Of a stretch of 64,000 bases of DNA, positions 49,490 to 58,446 are shown one piece after another; position 1 is the stretch's first letter, and each line of letters begins with the position of its first letter. The DNA comes from Lachnoclostridium sp. An169 (GTDB taxonomy: Bacteria; Bacillota; Clostridia; Lachnospirales; Lachnospiraceae). The notes under the pieces were generated by a model. It did not search any database and had not been told where the DNA came from. It worked only from the letters and a program-made list of their open reading frames with translations. The DNA lies in contig NZ_NFKT01000023.1 in assembly GCF_002160525.1 (NCBI RefSeq), positions 1-64,000 on the forward strand, written 5' to 3'. The translations under genes and the position numbers were made by a program.

Positions 49490-51373
49490 ATGAGCGAAAA
49501 GAGAAGACCTGAAGTGAATACAGCGATGAAGCTGATCAACAGGGTCATACGATATATGCTTCACTATTATAAAATTCCTTTTTTCTTTGTAGTCGTCTGT
49601 ATCCTGATCACTGCCATTGCAACGGTGGTCGGAGCTACGTTTCCGCAGACTCTGGTAGACGATTACATTACCCCGATGCTTGCAAACGGATCGGATGATT
49701 TCAGCGGACTGGCAGCGGATCTTGTCCGGCTGGCATGCATCATGGGAATCGGCGTTATCACGGCATTTACCTACAACAGAATTATGGTAAATGTCAGCCA
49801 GGGAACGATGCGCCGCTTAAGGGATGACCTGTTCCGCAGAATGGAGTCGCTCCCGATTAAGTATTTTGATACGCATGCACACGGCGATATCATGTCCGTG
49901 TACACCAATGATGTGGATACCTTAAGACAGCTGTTAAGCCAGAGTATCCCGCAGATCATCAACTCGGTAATCACCATGGCGGCAACCCTGGTTACCATGA
50001 TCATCCTGAATCCCGCGTTGACAGTGATCTCGATTCTGACGGCATGCGTCATGCTGGTTGTCACCTCGAATTTCTCGAAGCTTTCCGGAAAGTACTTTAT
50101 CCGGCAGCAGATCGACCTTGGCGCTGTGGACGGGTTTATTGAAGAAATGCTGGACGGTCAGAAAGTGGTAAAAGTATTCTGCCATGAGCAGGCGGCAATG
50201 GATGATTTCCATAAAGTAAACGAGGAACTGAGGAACAGTACCAACAAGGCAAATACTTATGCAAACCTGCTGATGCCTGTCAATGCCAATATCGGTTGGA
50301 TCAGCTACGCGCTGGTTGCCATTGTCGGCGCTATTCTCGGTATCAACGGAATCGCCGGAGTTACCATCGGTACGGTTGTTACGTTCGTGGGATTAAACAA
50401 GAGCTTTACAAACCCGATCACTCAGGTCAGCCAACAGATCAACTTCGTTGTCAACGCCGCAGCCGGTGCACAGCGTGTGTTTGACCTGATGGACCAGGAG
50501 CCGGAGAAAGACGAAGGATATGTAGAGCTTGTCAATGCAAAGGTGGATGAAAACGGAAACCTTACCGAATCTCCCACAAGAACAAACCTCTGGGCATGGA
50601 AACATCCCCACAAAGCAGAGGGTACGGTTACTTATACAAAGCAGGAGGGCGGTGTTGTATTCGACGATGTGGACTTCGGATATGACGAGAAGAAGATCGT
50701 CCTGCACAACATCAGCCTTTACGCGGAGCCGGGACAGAAGATTGCCTTTGTCGGCGCTACCGGAGCGGGCAAGACGACGATCACCAACCTGATCAACCGT
50801 TTCTACGATATTGCGGACGGAAAGATCCGCTATGACGGTATCAATATCAACAAGATCAAGAAACCGGATCTGAGAAGGTCCCTTGGTATGGTGCTCCAGG
50901 ATACCCACCTGTTTACCGGAACGGTTATGGACAATATCCGCTACGGCAAGCTGGATGCTACGGATGAAGAATGTATCAAGGCGGCAAAACTTGCCAATGC
51001 GGATGGATTTATCCGCCGTCTGCCGGACGGATATAATACCATGCTTACCGGCGACGGTGCGAACTTAAGCCAGGGCCAGAGACAGCTTCTTGCCATTGCC
51101 CGCGCCGCAGTTGCCGATCCGCCGGCACTGATTCTGGATGAGGCGACGTCCTCCATTGATACACGTACCGAGAAACTGGTGCAGGCAGGCATGGACGCGC
51201 TGATGAAAGGACGTACCACATTCGTTATCGCCCACCGTCTGTCCACGGTCAAGAATTCAGACTGTATTATGGTCATGGAACAGGGACGCATTATCGAGCG
51301 CGGCACCCACGATGACCTGATCGCGGCAAAAGGAAAATATTATCAGCTGTATACGGGAAATTTCGCTTCGTAG
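49490..51373 (+). CDS. ABC exporter half-transporter, subunit B of pair 2
   Basis: 627 residues, exporter domain about 30-345 and canonical ATPase: GATGAGKTT, NLSQGQRQLLAIARAA, LILDEATSSID, IAHRLST. A short insert precedes the ATPase (SPTRTNLWAWKHPHKAEGTV). AAAGGAG precedes ATG 49490. It supplies the working catalytic site for the heterodimer with the 47662 protein. Substrate unknown. Confidence 0.93.
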   Translation: MSEKRRPEVNTAMKLINRVIRYMLHYYKIPFFFVVVCILITAIATVVGATFPQTLVDDYITPMLANGSDDFSGLAADLVRLACIMGIGVITAFTYNRIMVNVSQGTMRRLRDDLFRRMESLPIKYFDTHAHGDIMSVYTNDVDTLRQLLSQSIPQIINSVITMAATLVTMIILNPALTVISILTACVMLVVTSNFSKLSGKYFIRQQIDLGAVDGFIEEMLDGQKVVKVFCHEQAAMDDFHKVNEELRNSTNKANTYANLLMPVNANIGWISYALVAIVGAILGINGIAGVTIGTVVTFVGLNKSFTNPITQVSQQINFVVNAAAGAQRVFDLMDQEPEKDEGYVELVNAKVDENGNLTESPTRTNLWAWKHPHKAEGTVTYTKQEGGVVFDDVDFGYDEKKIVLHNISLYAEPGQKIAFVGATGAGKTTITNLINRFYDIADGKIRYDGININKIKKPDLRRSLGMVLQDTHLFTGTVMDNIRYGKLDATDEECIKAAKLANADGFIRRLPDGYNTMLTGDGANLSQGQRQLLAIARAAVADPPALILDEATSSIDTRTEKLVQAGMDALMKGRTTFVIAHRLSTVKNSDCIMVMEQGRIIERGTHDDLIAAKGKYYQLYTGNFAS

Positions 51374-51423
51374 GAAGAAGGAGAAGGGAGAAACCCGGAA
51401 AATGAAATGTGACAGGTGAAACA

Positions 51424-51475
51424 CAGGATCCCTGCACTGGAAACGAGAAGATTCCAGTGCAGGGATCCTGCATTT
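51424..51475. terminator. Bidirectional terminator of ABC operon 2 and the sigma-fusion operon
   Basis: A perfect 19-bp inverted repeat: CAGGATCCCTGCACTGGAA (51424-51442) and its complement (51452-51470), 9-base loop, then CATTTTATT on the plus strand. Confidence 0.8.
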
Positions 51476-51478
51476 TAT

Positions 51479-53380
51479 TCAGCGCTCCTGCGCCTCCGTA
51501 TGGAAGATGAGAGGATGTTTCCAACAGTATGTGATGCCTCCGGTGTCTCCGGTGAGAAGGAGATCCCGGAAGTTTTCTTCTTCAGCAATCTCGATACCGA
51601 TTCCCCAGTAAACATATTCGTCCTCCGCTCCTGAGACAGGATCAGAAATACGGATGGAAGAAAAAGAGCAGGGAACCGGCGACTCGGAAGGCTGCTGCGC
51701 GTAGCGCACGGAAAAGCCGAGAGTCTCACATGTCATATCATCCCGGGAAGGGATGACCTCAATGGGGATATACAGTTCCTGCCCTTTCGCCACATCGGAA
51801 AGCAATTCCTCAATTTCTTCCGGAATCAGGATCTTGTTCGGATTTTTATCTGTTGGTCCGCCCAATCGTGCAGTGCCAAGAGGCACATTCCTGATAACCG
51901 TCTCATTCCCGGGAGAGAGGAGTTCAGAGAGGTTCACCCGGAGTTCCGGATCCAGGGAGGCGGAAAGAGACAGCGTATCCATACAGATTTTGTAGGATCC
52001 GGGTTCTGCCGGTCCGAAATCGATGGTCGTCATTCCGGCTCCTTTTAATGTCTGGCTGAATAATCCTGAGGTTTCCTGCATTTTCGGAAGGACAGTTCCG
52101 TCTTCGGATACCGCATAGATGTCGGAGGGAATGCCGAGTGTCCAGTCTGCTTCCTTTAAAGTGTAAATATCTGCAGTGAGCCTTCCGTCCTGGATAAAAG
52201 TATCAACGAGAAATCCGCCGAATTCTGTCATCTCATAGCAGTAGGAATCCGGTGGGACATCGGTGACAGGAATCAGGGAAAACGGGATTTCCACATTGCC
52301 GTCTTTATATTCCACGCAGAATCCTTCCGTATTTATCCCGGATTCGGCCGCTTGCCTTTCAATCGCCCCTGCGGATAACTGTATGGTCTGGTAGCTGACG
52401 GCGCTGGCATCCATGTTAAGGGAAGCTCCGGGCGTCAGGGGGACTCCCAGGCAGGTGATCTCAATATAGGGAATGATCCTGTTGTACCAGAAAAGTTCTT
52501 CCGGCGGCAGCCCGTCGGGAACCTGCTCCATCGTTGCATCCATTCCGAGATCGGCGGCAAAGGAATTATTGACGAGCTTAAGTTGGATACACAGTGTTCC
52601 CTCGTTCAGAATTCCTTTCTGGACTGTGATCGTGTACAGTCCGTCTCCAGTCACGGCGCTGCGCTGTTCTTCCGGCACGCTGACATCTACAATATAAAAA
52701 GGTGTTGACGGATCAGTATTCACCCCGTATCCCGGCACGATGCCGAAGTAGCGCAGGATGATGTAAGCGCATGCGGTGAGGACAGCCGCGATGAGCATAA
52801 GGATCAGCGCCATGGTCAGGAACCGGCGCAGTTTCACAAGGGAGCGCTGATGGCGCTTCTTTACCGTCTCATAGGGCAGGTTCATGGACTTGGCGATTTC
52901 CTGGATGGACATGCCGCCGTAGTATTTCATGCGGATCAGATCCAGGTCCTCCGGGGAGAGGGTGTTAAGGGCTGCCTGCAGATCGATTTCTGTGATCACC
53001 TGTTCCTCAAGACTATGAGGATCCGTCAGTTCTTCGGCAGACTTCATCTGTATTTTCTTCGGGCGGTCAGCCTGCATTCGGTCGATCTGTATCTGACCAT
53101 TCCATGCCTGGTCAGCGCGGATTTTACGAAAGCGGTCCACTGCCTTGTTGCGGGCAATGGAGACAAGCAGAGCGGCAGGTGAGCCCTTATCCGGATCGTA
53201 GGCATCTTTCTGCATATAAAACGCCAGAAAAGTATCGTTGACGCACTCTCTGATATCTTCCGGATTATCGAGGTACGCGGCTGTCGTCTTCCAGATGAGG
53301 GCAGCATACTGCCGGATCAGTTCTTCCGGTGAGGGAAGATTCCTCCCCGGCTTTCCTGTTGTTCTCTGCGGCTGTTCCAT
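51479..53380 (-). CDS. Membrane-anchored ECF sigma factor fused to an extracellular domain (copy 2)
   Basis: 633 residues in three parts. An ECF sigma factor: sigma-2 about 22-90 (AYLDNPEDIRECVNDTFLAF, LLVSIARNKAVDRFRK) and sigma-4 about 132-186 (LSPEDLDLIRMKYYGGMSIQEIAKSMNLPYETVKKRHQRSL). A single transmembrane helix at 187-211 comes right after the DNA-reading helix. Then a ~420-residue extracellular region of beta-rich repeats (GLYTITVQKGILNEGTLCIQLKL; FGPAEPGSYKI), resembling the ectodomain of DUF4179-type anti-sigma proteins. AAGGGGG precedes ATG 53380. Here sigma and anti-sigma-like sensor are one chain, so release needs cleavage or action at the membrane. Second gene of a two-gene operon. 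Confidence 0.85.
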   Translation of the reverse strand: MEQPQRTTGKPGRNLPSPEELIRQYAALIWKTTAAYLDNPEDIRECVNDTFLAFYMQKDAYDPDKGSPAALLVSIARNKAVDRFRKIRADQAWNGQIQIDRMQADRPKKIQMKSAEELTDPHSLEEQVITEIDLQAALNTLSPEDLDLIRMKYYGGMSIQEIAKSMNLPYETVKKRHQRSLVKLRRFLTMALILMLIAAVLTACAYIILRYFGIVPGYGVNTDPSTPFYIVDVSVPEEQRSAVTGDGLYTITVQKGILNEGTLCIQLKLVNNSFAADLGMDATMEQVPDGLPPEELFWYNRIIPYIEITCLGVPLTPGASLNMDASAVSYQTIQLSAGAIERQAAESGINTEGFCVEYKDGNVEIPFSLIPVTDVPPDSYCYEMTEFGGFLVDTFIQDGRLTADIYTLKEADWTLGIPSDIYAVSEDGTVLPKMQETSGLFSQTLKGAGMTTIDFGPAEPGSYKICMDTLSLSASLDPELRVNLSELLSPGNETVIRNVPLGTARLGGPTDKNPNKILIPEEIEELLSDVAKGQELYIPIEVIPSRDDMTCETLGFSVRYAQQPSESPVPCSFSSIRISDPVSGAEDEYVYWGIGIEIAEEENFRDLLLTGDTGGITYCWKHPLIFHTEAQER

Positions 53381-53396
53381 AGCTACCCCCTTTCAG

Positions 53397-55388
53397 TTAA
53401 TTCTCTGTTTCTTCTGGATCTTCAGTATGTTCCTTCGCTTCCGTCTCTATGGAGAAGGTATAGTCCCAGGAATATATGACGGAGGCAGACTGATATTTGT
53501 TGGAGAGCAGGGACAGGTCGTCGGTACTGACATCTTCCGGCCAGGAGTATTCCAGTCCCCAGAATCGCCATTCCTCATAGTTCGGATCGGTGACCGTTCC
53601 TGTGGAGGACGGATACAGCAGCTCATCCGGGGCGTCTGTCAGCCCGATTCCAAAAGTCAGCATATAGCAGCTTAAATCTTCCCTGTAAGGTGTGACCTCA
53701 ACGGGAAAATAGAGCCGCACAGTTCCTTCATTCAGATAACTGTCGCGCGCCTCCGGAAGAGGGTGCTCATCGGTGGGAGTGCCGAATTCGGCAGTGCCTC
53801 CCGGGATCTCAAGAGTGTGGTCCTCCTCCGGGTCAAGGATCCGGGAGAGGGAGATGGATGTATCTTCCGGCATGTCGGCCGAAATAAGGATAGAACTCAG
53901 CTCAATGGTATAGCTGCCCGGCTCTGCCGGACCGAAATCCCAGGAAGAAAGTCCGGTTCCGATCAGGCCTCCGTTTCCTGCCGGTGAACCGGTCAGCCTG
54001 CTTCCGTCCTCGGACACGGCGGTAATCTCATCATAGGACGCCGGGACAAATGTCTCCCCGGGCAGTGCATATACATCTGCCATAAGGTGTCCGTCTTCGA
54101 TATATGCATCTGTCATAAATCCGCCAAGCTCTGTGAGCTCATAGCTGTACTGCTCCAGCGGGAGCTCCTGGATGGGCGTCAGGCGTATGGGAATCTCGAA
54201 GAAGCTGTTTTCCGAGACGAGAATAAATTCGTGCTCCTCAGTATCTTCTCCGTTGGAGTCCGGCTCTCCGGAATCATTTTCCACAGAATCCGGTTCCCCG
54301 GATGCCGCTGTGCCGGGCATTTCATCCAGAAACCAGATCATCTGCATAACCTGGGTGTCCTCATCTGCGGCGTACCCGAGGCTCTGTATGTGTGCCCCTG
54401 TATTTTCCGGTTCGCCTTTCAGAAACCAGTAATCCACCGGGGAATACCATGGCGGCACATATTCGGCAGCTTCGTTTCCCGATTCGCCGTCAATAGAGAT
54501 AATCTCAGCGATGATCGGCTGCTGGGGCTCGGCGTTTCCCGCTTCATAGCTGTTTTCCGGGAATGGCGCACCCGGAGTGTTATTGTGAACGGTGATTTCC
54601 GCTCCAAAAGTGCCATTGCTCAGCAGAGCGCGGTTGATGGTGATATGATACTGACCGTTGTCCGATGAGACGGGCTCATTGAGGACGAAGATCTTATTTT
54701 CGATATCCAGGTTCACTCCATAGCCGGGCACAATGCCGAAGTAGCGCAGGATGATGTAAGCACATGCAGTAAGTACAGCTGCGATAAGGAGGATGATGAG
54801 TGCTGTGGTCAGGAACCGGCGCAGTTTAAAAAGAGAGCGCTGATGACGTTTCTTCACAGTCTCATAAGGCAGATCCATGGACTCTGCGATCTCCCGGATG
54901 GACATGCCGTTGTAGTATTTCATGCGGATCAGGTCGAACTCTTCCGGTGAAAGAGTGTCCAGCGCGGCTTTCAGATCCGTTTCTGTGATGATGCGGTCTT
55001 CCAGATTTTCCGGATCGGGGATCCTTTCGATATCAAACGCTTCTGTGCTGCCGGCCGCAGGAAAACTGCCGGCCGTTTTCCCGGAAAATGCGCCGGAGTG
55101 TGCGTCAGATCCGGAAGCACGGTTCTTCCGGTATCTGTCCACCGCCTTATTGCGGGCAATGGAGACAAGCAGGGAGGCGTAAGACCTTTTAGCCGGGGTA
55201 AAATTTTCGATCTGCATGTAAAATGCAAGAAAAGTGTCATTTACACATTCCTTGATGTCTTCCGGGTCCCGGAGATATGTTGCGGCAGTTTTCCATACGA
55301 GTAACGCATACTGCGCCATCAGTTCTTCCGGGGAAGGGAGAACTGACGGCGCAGTATCGGATTTCGGATCTGGTCTGGAGGATCTCAT
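53397..55388 (-). CDS. Membrane-anchored ECF sigma factor fused to an extracellular domain (copy 1)
   Basis: A 663-residue paralogue of the next gene (16-bp gap). Sigma-2 about 24-92, a longer linker (GSDAHSGAFSGKTAGSFP), sigma-4 about 138-191, transmembrane helix 192-216. The helix and its flank, CAYIILRYFGIVPGYGVN, are identical in the two proteins, whereas the ectodomains are divergent apart from FGPAEPGSY and G-A-G-PTD motifs. This copy has an acidic insert (GEPDSVENDSGEPDSNGEDTE). ATG 55388 has AAAGGAG 8 bases upstream; the frame from 55433 would begin before it without a ribosome-binding site. A 16-bp inverted repeat upstream (55437-55510) encloses the likely promoter. Confidence 0.85.
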   Translation of the reverse strand: MRSSRPDPKSDTAPSVLPSPEELMAQYALLVWKTAATYLRDPEDIKECVNDTFLAFYMQIENFTPAKRSYASLLVSIARNKAVDRYRKNRASGSDAHSGAFSGKTAGSFPAAGSTEAFDIERIPDPENLEDRIITETDLKAALDTLSPEEFDLIRMKYYNGMSIREIAESMDLPYETVKKRHQRSLFKLRRFLTTALIILLIAAVLTACAYIILRYFGIVPGYGVNLDIENKIFVLNEPVSSDNGQYHITINRALLSNGTFGAEITVHNNTPGAPFPENSYEAGNAEPQQPIIAEIISIDGESGNEAAEYVPPWYSPVDYWFLKGEPENTGAHIQSLGYAADEDTQVMQMIWFLDEMPGTAASGEPDSVENDSGEPDSNGEDTEEHEFILVSENSFFEIPIRLTPIQELPLEQYSYELTELGGFMTDAYIEDGHLMADVYALPGETFVPASYDEITAVSEDGSRLTGSPAGNGGLIGTGLSSWDFGPAEPGSYTIELSSILISADMPEDTSISLSRILDPEEDHTLEIPGGTAEFGTPTDEHPLPEARDSYLNEGTVRLYFPVEVTPYREDLSCYMLTFGIGLTDAPDELLYPSSTGTVTDPNYEEWRFWGLEYSWPEDVSTDDLSLLSNKYQSASVIYSWDYTFSIETEAKEHTEDPEETEN

Positions 55389-55436
55389 GGAGCGTCTCCT
55401 TTTCAGTGGATTTGTAAAAATATTTCCTAACAAAAG

Positions 55437-55510
55437 AAATGTTAGACTTTACATGGTTATAGAATACCATAATGTGACCGGTTTCGACAACAAGGTAAAG
55501 TCTAACATTT
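55437..55510. promoter_or_regulatory. Inverted repeat around the promoter of the sigma-fusion operon
   Basis: AAATGTTAGACTTTAC (55437-55452) and its perfect complement (55495-55510) stand 42 bases apart. A smaller palindrome ATGGT/ACCAT (55453-55470) and a TATAAC-like -10 lie between. Flanking operator half-sites could allow looping; alternatively the whole may fold in the transcript. Confidence 0.6.
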
Positions 55511-55529
55511 TTCAAATTTTTCTGAATAT

Positions 55530-56546
55530 TTACCATACTCCGAGTACATGCTGCATTCCCAGGCTCACCAGGGCAATGCCAACCCAGCAGCAGAATCCGG
55601 TGAAGATCGGTTTGCCGCCGGTTTTTACCAGCTTGATAATGTTTGTGTTCAGACCGATGGCAGCCATCGCCATAACGATAAGGAATTTACTCAGGTCTTT
55701 CAGCGGAGCGGTCACTGCAGCGGGCAGCGAGAATACGGTAGTCACCACGGATGCCAGCACGAAGAAGAGGACAAAATATGGGAAGGACTTCTTCAGACTG
55801 AATGTGGACGCTGCAGAAGAGGTCGCAAGTTTCGCTTTCCTCCCTCTGTAAATGGCAAGTGCAAGGGTGATGGGAATAATCGCCAGTGTCCTTGTCATTT
55901 TGACGATGGCAGCAGCGTCCAGGGTATTGCTCCCGTGGATGCCGTCCCATGCAGTGGCAGCAGCAGTGACAGACGATGTGTCATTGATTGCCGTACCTGC
56001 GAAAAGCCCGAATCCCTCATTGCTTAAGCCCAGAAGAGAGCCAAGGGTAGGGAAAATGAGCGCAGCCAGAACGTTGAAGAGGAAGATAACGGAGATGGAC
56101 TGTGCCACTTCCTCGTCCGACGCGTCGATTACCGGAGCAGTTGCTGCGATGGCGCTTCCCCCGCAGATGGATGAACCCACCCCCACCAGGATGGCATTGT
56201 TCGCCTTCAGCTTCAGTGCTTTATAAAGAAGAAAAGCGATGATTAGTGATGTGGCGATAGTGGAGATAATAATAGGAAGAGACTGTCTCCCTTTTGCCAG
56301 AATCTCGGTCAGATTCATGCCGAATCCAAGAAAAACCACAGCGGCCTGCAGAATTTTCTTGGAGGTGTAGTTGATCCCTCCGAGGAATGGCTCTTTGTTT
56401 GTAACGATCAGAGTCACGATCATACCGATGAGAATGGCGAACACCGGCCCGCCGACAACCGGTACGGCCTGTCCCAGAAACCAGGAAGGCACGGCAATTA
56501 TAAGGCAGAGCAGCAGTCCGGCCCCGTTTTTCTTTATAAAGTTCAT
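55530..56546 (-). CDS. YeiH family membrane protein (UPF0324, putative sulfate exporter)
   Basis: 338 residues with about ten helices. [20 protein letters not shown] and [18 protein letters not shown] are the two conserved family loops; also [30 protein letters not shown] lies 8 bases before ATG 56546; a longer frame from 56582 has no ribosome-binding site. Divergent from a LysR gene, as yeiH and yeiE are in E. coli, so the LysR protein is the likely regulator. The substrate is unproven; sulfonate- or sulfite-linked roles have been proposed for the family. Confidence 0.9.
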   Translation of the reverse strand: MNFIKKNGAGLLLCLIIAVPSWFLGQAVPVVGGPVFAILIGMIVTLIVTNKEPFLGGINYTSKKILQAAVVFLGFGMNLTEILAKGRQSLPIIISTIATSLIIAFLLYKALKLKANNAILVGVGSSICGGSAIAATAPVIDASDEEVAQSISVIFLFNVLAALIFPTLGSLLGLSNEGFGLFAGTAINDTSSVTAAATAWDGIHGSNTLDAAAIVKMTRTLAIIPITLALAIYRGRKAKLATSSAASTFSLKKSFPYFVLFFVLASVVTTVFSLPAAVTAPLKDLSKFLIVMAMAAIGLNTNIIKLVKTGGKPIFTGFCCWVGIALVSLGMQHVLGVW

Positions 56547-56689
56547 TTGTTTTTCCTCCTTCAGACTGTATCTTTTTTCCAACTGGAAAAATCATACCAT
56601 AAATTTACAATAAAATGTAATTATATATCTTTATTTTATCATAAAAATATGTTATGATAAGACACAGGGAGTAGTTAAGTATAAATGGA

Positions 56690-56718
56690 GGGCGGAGGTT
56701 TGGGTAAAAACTCCGCCC
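56690..56718 (+). promoter_or_regulatory. Leader hairpin of the LysR gene
   Basis: GGGCGGAG (56690-56697) pairs with CTCCGCCC (56711-56718), loop 13 bases, 30 bases before ATG 56748. A T-run is missing, so it is more likely a leader structure than a terminator. Confidence 0.5.
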
Positions 56719-56747
56719 TTCTGCGTTTTATGGAAGAAGGGGTTTCT

Positions 56748-57689
56748 ATGCTTGATTTCAGAATGGAGACATTTCTTGCAGTATGTCAGTGCATGAATTT
56801 CACACGGGCCTCGGAAAAACTGAATATCACACAGCCTGCGGTATCCCAGCATATCCGTTTCCTTGAGAAACATTACAATACAAAGCTGTTCCGCTATGAG
56901 GGGAAGAAGCTGCGTCTGACCGGAGCGGGAGAGATTCTGAAAAATGCATCCCTTACGATGATGCACGATGAGCTTTCCATGGCAGATGAGATGAAGAAAT
57001 CGCAGGAAGAGGAGCGGGAACTCCGGTTCGGCGCCACGCGGACGGTCGGGGATGCGCTGATGGGGCGGATTCTGCGGGATTATCTTGAAAAATATCCGGA
57101 TGCCAGGATTCAGATGATTGTGGAGAACACCCATGATCTCCTGGAAAAACTGGACGAGGGGGCCATTGATTTTGCTCTTGTGGAAGGATTTTTCAAAAAG
57201 ACGGAGTATGATTTCCGGAAATTTTCCGATGAGAAGTTTATTGCAGTCTGCAGTCCTGAGTATTGCAAAAGACTTCCGGTGAAGGTAGATCCGGCAGACG
57301 GAATGCCGCAGAAGATCAAAATTGAAAATCTTTTTCATGAACGGCTTCTTCTGCGGGAACCCGGTTCCGGTACAAGAGAGGTGCTGGAACGCTTTCTTGA
57401 CGCGAGAAACCTGAGTCTTGCAGATTTTGAAAAAGTTATGGAAGTAGGGAGCCTGCACACGATCAGGGAGTTGACAAAAACGGGATGTGGTATTACATTT
57501 TTATATGAGACTGCGGTGGAAGAGGAGCTGGCTGCGGGAGAACTTGTAAAGATCCCTCTGCAGGATTTTGACGTCTCCCATGAGTTTACCTTTATCTGGA
57601 GACGCGGAAGTATCTATGCGGAGCGTTACAGGGAAGTGTTCCGCAGATTCCTGGAATCCGGACGCGGTCATCAAAAGAAAAGGAAGTGA
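56748..57689 (+). CDS. LysR family transcriptional regulator (YeiE/CysL-like position)
   Basis: 313 residues. N-terminal helix-turn-helix (FLAVCQCMNFTRASEKLNITQPAVSQHIRFLEKHYNTKLF) and a ligand-binding domain with LLLREPGSGTREVLERFL, typical of the CysB/CysL-like subgroup. AAGGGG lies 6 bases before ATG 56748. Divergent from the YeiH-type exporter gene. Only 10 bases separate its stop from the SufC gene, so the FeS pair is probably co-transcribed with it. Confidence 0.9.
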   Translation: MLDFRMETFLAVCQCMNFTRASEKLNITQPAVSQHIRFLEKHYNTKLFRYEGKKLRLTGAGEILKNASLTMMHDELSMADEMKKSQEEERELRFGATRTVGDALMGRILRDYLEKYPDARIQMIVENTHDLLEKLDEGAIDFALVEGFFKKTEYDFRKFSDEKFIAVCSPEYCKRLPVKVDPADGMPQKIKIENLFHERLLLREPGSGTREVLERFLDARNLSLADFEKVMEVGSLHTIRELTKTGCGITFLYETAVEEELAAGELVKIPLQDFDVSHEFTFIWRRGSIYAERYREVFRRFLESGRGHQKKRK

Positions 57690-57699
57690 CAGACGCACG

Positions 57700-58446
57700 A
57701 TGTTACAGGTTGAACATTTATCATATGATGTAATGGAAGAAGGAAAACAGTCGGAGATTCTCTCGGACGTAAGTTTTTCTGTAAATGACGGAGAGATGCT
57801 TGTCATTACGGGACCAAACGGCGGCGGGAAATCCACGCTTGCCAAGCTCCTGATGGGCATCAATAAGGCGACAGGCGGAAAGATCCTCTTAAACGGCGAG
57901 GACATTACGGATTATTCCATTGACGAGCGCGCGAAGGCGGGAATCGGTTTTGCCTTTCAGCAGCCGCCACGGTTTAAGGGAATGACGGTGCGCAGGCTTC
58001 TGTCCCTGGCGGCGGGCAAACCGCTGGACGAGAAGGTGTGCTGTGAGCTCTTAAGCAGCGTAGGGCTCTGTGCGAGAGAATATATTGACCGGGAAGCTGA
58101 CGCCACACTTTCCGGCGGAGAAATGAAGAGGATCGAGATCGCTACAGTTCTGGCAAAGCACCACGATCTGTGCATTTTTGACGAGCCTGAAGCGGGAATC
58201 GATCTGTGGAGCTTCTCCATGCTGATCAAACGCTTTGAGCAGATCCACAGGGAGAAGAAGGAGACACTGATTCTGATTTCCCATCAGGAGAGGATTATCC
58301 AGATGGCAGACCGGATTATGGTGATTTCTGACGGAAAAGTGGAGTCCATCGGTGATGCGGCGGACATCATGCCGTCGCTGTTCGGTCAGGAGATTGACTC
58401 CTGTGAGTGCAGAAGACAAAAGGGAGGTGAACTCTATGGAGCCTAA
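57700..58446 (+). CDS. sufC: SufC-like ATPase of a minimal FeS assembly system
   Basis: 248 residues. Walker A GPNGGGKST, signature LSGGEMKRIEIA, and the SufC-specific Walker B FDEPEAGIDLW, with His in SHQE. ATP hydrolysis drives FeS cluster building on the SufB/D partner. Start 57700 is taken because the next upstream start would lie inside the LysR gene. The following gene overlaps by 11 bp. There is no SufS desulfurase or SufU scaffold nearby. Confidence 0.92.
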   Translation: MLQVEHLSYDVMEEGKQSEILSDVSFSVNDGEMLVITGPNGGGKSTLAKLLMGINKATGGKILLNGEDITDYSIDERAKAGIGFAFQQPPRFKGMTVRRLLSLAAGKPLDEKVCCELLSSVGLCAREYIDREADATLSGGEMKRIEIATVLAKHHDLCIFDEPEAGIDLWSFSMLIKRFEQIHREKKETLILISHQERIIQMADRIMVISDGKVESIGDAADIMPSLFGQEIDSCECRRQKGGELYGA

